Positions 8,604 through 13,852 of a DNA stretch of 13,852 nucleotides are shown here, in pieces (position 1 is the first letter of the stretch; every line of letters starts with the position of its first letter). Made by a program: the position numbers and the translations under genes. Where the stretch lies: the NCBI GenBank assembly GCA_004325065.1, contig PITI01000353.1, positions 1 to 13,852 on the forward strand, read 5' to 3'. The notes under the pieces are model-generated. The model made no database searches. It worked only from the letters and a program-made list of their open reading frames with translations, and was not told where the DNA came from. The DNA is from Hamiltosporidium magnivora (taxonomy: Eukaryota > Microsporidia > Dubosqiidae).

Positions 8604-9779
8604 CCTCGGAACTTTGTTTTGAATGTCATTCTTGTATCTTTTTTGTGTTATATCTTAAACAGAGTACTTTATTTGTCTGAAATAAAAATTTCATTGATTA
8701 ACATAACTCAGTTCCTGCATGAAATCGATGTAACTTCTATGTTTCGTATGTATTTTGAAAAATTGACATTTGAAATTTCAAGAATAAATCCCTCAATATT
8801 TTTTTTCTATCGGTAAGATTTCTGTCAAGATCTGAAATCATATTTTTACTCTTAATTTCACTTTGCAGCAGAGGTTATTGAATAAAAGATTTGAAGCATC
8901 TTTTAACCCGGTTGTTTAAATTGATTCCCAAATCTCTTAAATTTTAAATATAACTTACTTCTCCTTTTCCGATCAAATTTAATTAAGGCTTATTCTTAAT
9001 CAGCTTTTGCATGTTTTCAAGAACTTAACTTATATTTCAGATACATCTAAGACATAATTTTCTCGTTAGTTCTCTAGAATTAGAACTTACTCTAAATAAT
9101 AAAGTTGTGTCTTTAAAATATCTACTAAATACAGAAAATTTTCTTATGCTATGTTATAATGTTTCTATGCTGACATTTTTTTGCTTAAAATATCTTTTAA
9201 TGTATTAAATTCTTTCGATCTTTTAATATTACTTGTAAATGCTCAGGACAATGTTTATTAGACAGAAGTTTTATGAGAAAAACGTTTTAAATCGACTTTT
9301 AACTTTTATCTACAGATAAATTTCTATAAAGTACATGTCATGCCTACATGATAAGCTCTGGTTTTAAATATTTAGTTAAAAACAAGCCTAAAATTATTAA
9401 CTTCTGTTATTATGCTCTACACCGATCGAAGAATATCTTAGATTATTGCGTAAAATTTTCTACGAAGCCCTGGCTGCAGAGTTCCAAAGAGCTTCTCATG
9501 TCTAATATTTCGCTTCTTTACTACAAAAGAAACATAATCACATTGAATCATAGCTTCGCCAAGTTATAGGCGTTCCAAAGACAATTTTATTTTGATTGAT
9601 TAGGCTATAAATCCAATGCAAAGTTTTTTATACGAAAGATAAAGACTGCAACTGGGAAAAGAATCCAGCCCTTCGGATGTAAATTCCGACATCATATGAC
9701 TAGACTAATGGAATTATTAAAAATCATTACTGAAATAAAATTTGAAGAATTCTTCTATTTTAAACATATATTTGTTTAA
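8604..9779. pseudogene. Possible decayed gene region, strand and family unknown
   Basis: Three plus-strand pieces are unusually open. 8604-8816 has 70 codons with no stop before TAA, but no good start. 9029-9208 has 59 codons, including LELELTLNNKVVSLKYLL. 9348-9569 is an ATG-started 73-codon frame that continues after TAG 9567-9569 and one TGA to TAA 9777-9779, so about 144 codons carry two stops. The last piece has G+C above its surroundings and mixed composition, including KPWLQSSKELLMSN and TGKRIQPFGCKFRHHM. The plus strand is T-rich, and minus-strand frames of the same segments also read plausibly, though with more stops. No domain is recognised. An old transposon or a lost gene fits better than a live one. 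Confidence 0.3.
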
Positions 9780-11129
9780 TGTATGAAACAATCATTTAAA
9801 ATACCACAACTATTAGTTACAATTATACTTTACTTTTTTAAACAGAAACGGATTTTTTCTAGCTCCAGATACTTTTATTTTTAAAACCTTTCGAAAATAC
9901 CATCGAAATGTTTAAATCAATGAAATTTAATGCAAATTTTTTTTAAAAATCGGTTAATAATCATTTAATGCAAAGCTGTAATATTTTTTTACCTATTTTT
10001 TTTACATTCTTAACTTATCCGAAATTCAATTTATCTGTATAAGTATGGATTGAATACGAAAACTCTTTTTTAAACTAATGCATATAATTTTTATGCTTTC
10101 GATAATTCAACTAATTAACAAAGTAAACAATTTTTCTTAAATTTAGTCAAAGTAACTGCCTTCCTTTGGTATTTCAAGCCAAGAGCGATTTCAAATATGT
10201 AAAAAACATATTTCTAATAAATTTACTATTGAACCTCATACTCGTCTTCTTAAATGTTTAAAGACAAGTTAGTAAGATAAATATCAAATTTAAATCGTTT
10301 TTTTTTATAAAATTATGAAATTTTTCATATAATCATACTAATTAAATTTACAACAAAACCTGACTCATAATTGAATTAAAGGTAGAAAAAAATTCATTTT
10401 TCAAATTGTAGATATCTAAACATTATTACCGAAGCATTTCTCAAATAAATAAATGCCTTGCTTATATAGAGAACATATAGTATTCAAAATCTTGATAGGA
10501 TTAAACATTCTAATAATGTCATAAATATATTAGAAAGTAAAGAGAGAATTTAATGATATTAATTGACCTAACAATAGCACATAAATAAAATCTTATTAGA
10601 TAGAATATATAATCGAATTTAAATTATAATACGACTTGGCTTTGGATTTTGTTCCATTCAATGAAATAAATACAAGTTAATGATGCTAAAAAAACTTTCG
10701 AGTTGCTATACTGGAATTTATAAGGTAATGAAATTATAAAAATCTTTAGTATAAATAAAACGCATTTAATGTATATCATCTCAAATAACCTATTAAATTT
10801 TTTTTATTATTTTTTATATATTAAATATTTAACAACTCAACTTCAGAAAAAACTTAAAATTTTAATTTAAATTGGTTTTATAAATGTAATTTAACAAATT
10901 TAAAACAAAATTTCTTGGTTATTAAATGCGGTATAAAGAAGTAAAGATTATTATAAATTTAACTTTGTCCAGAAGTAATTCTATTTCCTAAATAAATTTT
11001 AAATTGTTGAGAAAATTGGAATTTTTCGATCTAGAACAATACAATTCAAAACAAAACTTTATATAAGCTATAAACTGTGTTGATATGACATTCTATAAAG
11101 GGTGGTAAGAATTTGATAGAATAATCGAT
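9780..11129. other. AT-rich intergenic DNA, no feature seen
   Basis: G+C falls to about 12% in places (for example 10801-10860). Homopolymers and A/T runs dominate. There is no open frame, repeat or RNA gene I can support. Confidence 0.5.
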
Positions 11130-11258
11130 GTAAACAAATTTTCCTAATCCGGACACAAATTTGTTCCAAAAAAAAGTATAAATACATCGAAAAAACCCAG
11201 AAATTATGAATAATTCAGAAGCAATATTTGCTTTGAGCATAGCAGATTAAGAAACCGA

Positions 11259-11287
11259 AGATGCTTTTCAATAGCAAAGAAGCATCT
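11259..11287. other. Hairpin with 8-bp perfect stem
   Basis: AGATGCTT (11259-11266) pairs perfectly with AAGCATCT (11280-11287) across a 13-base loop. It lies inside the relic at 11130-11727. No T-run follows that would make it a terminator, and no function is evident. Confidence 0.4.
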
Positions 11288-11326
11288 ATATACAGGATGC
11301 CATCATGAAAAAGATAAAGATTCATT

Positions 11327-11339
11327 GGGGAGGGGGGGG
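11327..11339 (+). other. G4-A-G8 run
   Basis: Twelve Gs in thirteen bases is extreme for DNA with about one quarter G+C. It could be a slippage-prone tract, part of a weak G-quadruplex or an assembly error. It sits where two open frames of the surrounding relic meet. Confidence 0.6.
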
Positions 11340-11927
11340 TTTATTTTTAATGAAAGTTTGGAGATATATCTCAAATACGAAGAATAAGAATTTGTGGTGA
11401 GCATTGGGGAATAAGGTCTGTTGTACTAATGAGATCGAAAAAGGAAAGCTGAGTGATAGGTTCACATAGAAAGATTCGGTCGTTGGAATAAGATCAAAAA
11501 AGATCTTAAGAACCGAAGATTTGTCGAAGGAAAGAAATGCTTAATATAGTGAAATGTTAGCAAGGAAAAAAAGACATATTTACGAAATATTGTTCGAAAC
11601 GAAGAAAATCTCCAGAAATATGGCTTTATTCTAAAGCGGTAATAGCAACGAAAACATGGAAAAAATGAAACTCAAATGAGCACGTCGAAAAAATAAATAC
11701 CCCCTCTCCTATAGAAAAAGGTTTTAATCTAAAAAACAATTGAAATGAAAAATTTAGTTCTAAAGTCCAAATATTTTTTTAGAAATGAAAAAAGAAAATT
11801 CCAACCCATAAAAAAGAATCAAATTTAAAACAAATAATATGTAAGAAATATACTTTAATCCTGAAAATTGGTATGAAAGAATCAAAAGAGATAACAAGAA
11901 AATAACATTGAGAAATACACAATGATA

Positions 11928-12168
11928 TAATTATTATTTATTTTGAAACAAAACAAAATTTTAAAAGCCTACAATAAACACAAATTACACAGAACTATTG
12001 ATCCGTCAGAAAGAGTGGTATATAAATCTCATAAAGTTCAGTATAACTTTAAATAATGAATATGCGAACCAAAGCAAGTAAAAAGAATATATTTTATTCA
12101 GAAATCACGAAAGAAGAAATTCTAAAGCTCCGAAAAAAATTATAAGATTTAAGTTTATCAACTATTAA
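11928..12168 (+). pseudogene. Short coding-like remnant, unknown
   Basis: Two overlapping plus-strand frames are open. One covers about 11928-12056, with HKLHRTIDPSERVVYKSHKV. The other covers 11965-12078 and, after one TAA, continues to TAA 12166-12168. A/G-rich composition continues from the relic at 11130-11727, so both may be parts of one degraded element. No motif is recognised. Confidence 0.2.
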
Positions 12169-13852
12169 TCATTTACCTATTATACTTTACACTTAATAAT
12201 ATCTTTAAATAATTTGAAATAAGTAGAAATGTGTGAAAAAATAGAAAATATTTTAATTAATATACTGCTCAAGATCTAAATATACTTTTAAAGATAATTC
12301 AAAATAATATAAATTAAAAGTATCCAGCTTTATTCATCATTGATATTAAATTGATAGTTACTAATGAACTGATGAATTCTATATTATAAATGATACTACT
12401 AATTCCAGAATTATCGTCGTGAATATTAAAAACACAGAGAATAATTTATATTTGCCTGATCACTAATAACAAGAAGGAAGCTAATAATCATTTTAATAAA
12501 TATATTGGTCAAAACTTCTATTTCTTTTCTTTCATTTTGTTTTTCAGTTATAAAATTTCTATTAAACTTTAAAGTTTTTTTTAACAAATAATAAATTGTT
12601 ATAAAATTGGCTCGGAAGATGTTTAAATAACGGCATTATTTTAGAAAGAACTTTTTCGAAATGTATAACAGTAACCAAGCCGTATAATAATATAACCAAC
12701 GCTTAGAAATGCCTCATAATATTTATTTAGATTCAATTTAATTTTCTAAAAAAAATATTTTATTATTAATATCAGTTTAAAAAACATTGCTACTCTTTTA
12801 AATAATCTAATAAAATAACAATTTAAATTATAAACACATGTTTTTAAAACCGGTAAATTTAATTAAACGCTGGGTTTTTAACATACAAACTATAATTTTT
12901 AAATGAATTCTTATTTCATTTGCAATTGAAAATATATTGAAAATGCAGTATATTTAATGGAAATTGATTCAAATATTTAATCTTTATATTTCGAATAAAG
13001 TTATAATTTCATTTTCATTTGTACTCCGATTTAATTTAATGTATTTTCTAAAACTTTCCCCACTTATTACGAAACTGGCATTTAATTAAATTTATTTTGA
13101 AATATATTTCCTGGATAATTGAATTAAGTGCAAAATATAATATTATAATATATAAATCAGGAAAATATAAAACACAATTCTAAACTCCGAGAGGTGCAGG
13201 AGAACCAAAATACAAAATATATAAGTACCAAATCTAAATTAAAATCCTTATTAAGCAAGTATATGTGTTCCATTCAATCTCCTGGCGATTTTTTCACAAC
13301 TTTTAATTTTCTTAACAATGTCTAAACATAGATTAAAAACCGCTTTAATAATATTTTTTTAAATGCTAAATTATAAACTAGAACTTGAATTCTTCGACTA
13401 AAATAAATATATGAAACAAACCAAACTAAAATACATTTATTTTTAAAGGCGATAGTACATGATATATTTAATTTAATAATTTAATAATTTATAAATTTTT
13501 ACAGATATTTTATAGATATTTAGAAAATGAAAATAGATGAATTTTTATCCAGAATAATATAAATCAAATCTTATTTTTTTTATGTTTTCCAATTCTTTTT
13601 TAATTAATTTATTCTTAATTATTAAAGTTTAGAAAATTTTTTATGTTTGAAAAAGTAATTTACAATAAAAACAAAGTTTATATCAATGAAAACAAATTTC
13701 TATAAACTTACTTCATAAATTTATTCTAAAAATTTATCTTTAAAAGGTATTTTTATTGTTATTTATTAAAAATGACTCTGTTTAATTCAGATTTTACATC
13801 AAAATTTAAGTATAATTTTCTATAAACTATTAAACTTTTACATTTAAATTGT
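12169..13852. other. AT-rich intergenic DNA, no feature seen
   Basis: All frames are closed and G+C is very low. A short A/T direct repeat of TTTAATAA type lies near 13467-13490. I see no gene, RNA or mobile-element end before the window stops. Confidence 0.5.

Larger units (their letters stand above)
11130..11727 (+). pseudogene. Purine-skewed possible coding relic, unknown
   Basis: The plus strand becomes strongly A/G-rich. One frame from about 11182 contains an ATG at 11206 (MNNSEAIFALSIAD, then TAA 11248). Between 11275 and 11725, 150 codons carry only five stops (11398, 11467, 11542, 11632, 11677), below what the composition predicts. Readable runs include IYIQDAIMKKIKIHW, VCCTNEIEKGKLSDRF and MLARKKRHIYEILFETKK. 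A second frame is open for 57 codons from 11214 to about 11390, and the G-run at 11327-11339 may be where the two were once joined. I do not recognise the family. Purine loading of the sense strand is usual for lysine- and glutamate-rich AT-rich coding DNA. Confidence 0.3.

Noticed and set aside
11046..11240. Minus-strand ATG frame of 64 codons
   Set aside because: Aromatic-rich composition mirrors the A-rich opposite strand. It overlaps the start of the plus-strand relic and shows no domain.

Overview
The window looks like nuclear DNA from a microsporidian, or a very similar AT-rich unicellular eukaryote, with an expanded, gene-poor genome. The main evidence is one unmistakable gene, an intronless and shortened eukaryotic fibrillarin (minus strand, 232-1056). 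It has a possible small gene only 38 bp downstream on the same strand, and both sit in very AT-rich DNA. Coding DNA here reaches about 40% G+C, while the flanks are about 12-22% in lines I counted by eye. The organism is inferred; nothing in the window names a species.

Left end (1-1453): a possible 55-residue acidic protein, then fibrillarin. An 84-bp tandem repeat begins directly behind the fibrillarin start codon. Two units differ at one base, and decayed units lie on both sides, one of them reaching into the fibrillarin 5' flank.

Middle (1454-6167): no intact gene. Segments at 2821-3560, about 4600-5500 and 5631-5801 have raised G+C and fewer stops than their surroundings and may be relics of coding DNA. 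The 4600-5500 island is as G+C-rich as fibrillarin. It holds an 82-codon open frame without a start codon on the minus strand and a weak integrase-like motif on the plus strand.

Transposon (6168-7585): a nearly complete but dead Tc1/mariner-IS630 type (DD34E) element of about 1.4 kb. It has paired helix-turn-helix regions, a DDE domain broken by frameshifts and stops, a catalytic Asp changed to Asn, and inverted ends that contain 20-21 bp direct repeats.

Right half (7586-13852): no confident gene. Possible coding relics lie at 8604-9779 and 11130-12168, the second being purine-skewed with an unusual G-run. The rest is AT-rich DNA in which I see nothing definite.

The picture is one housekeeping gene at the edge of a long gene desert built from dead mobile elements and unidentified remnants. 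I found no convincing new biological system. The repeat array next to fibrillarin and the unidentified G+C-rich islands deserve the closest second look.
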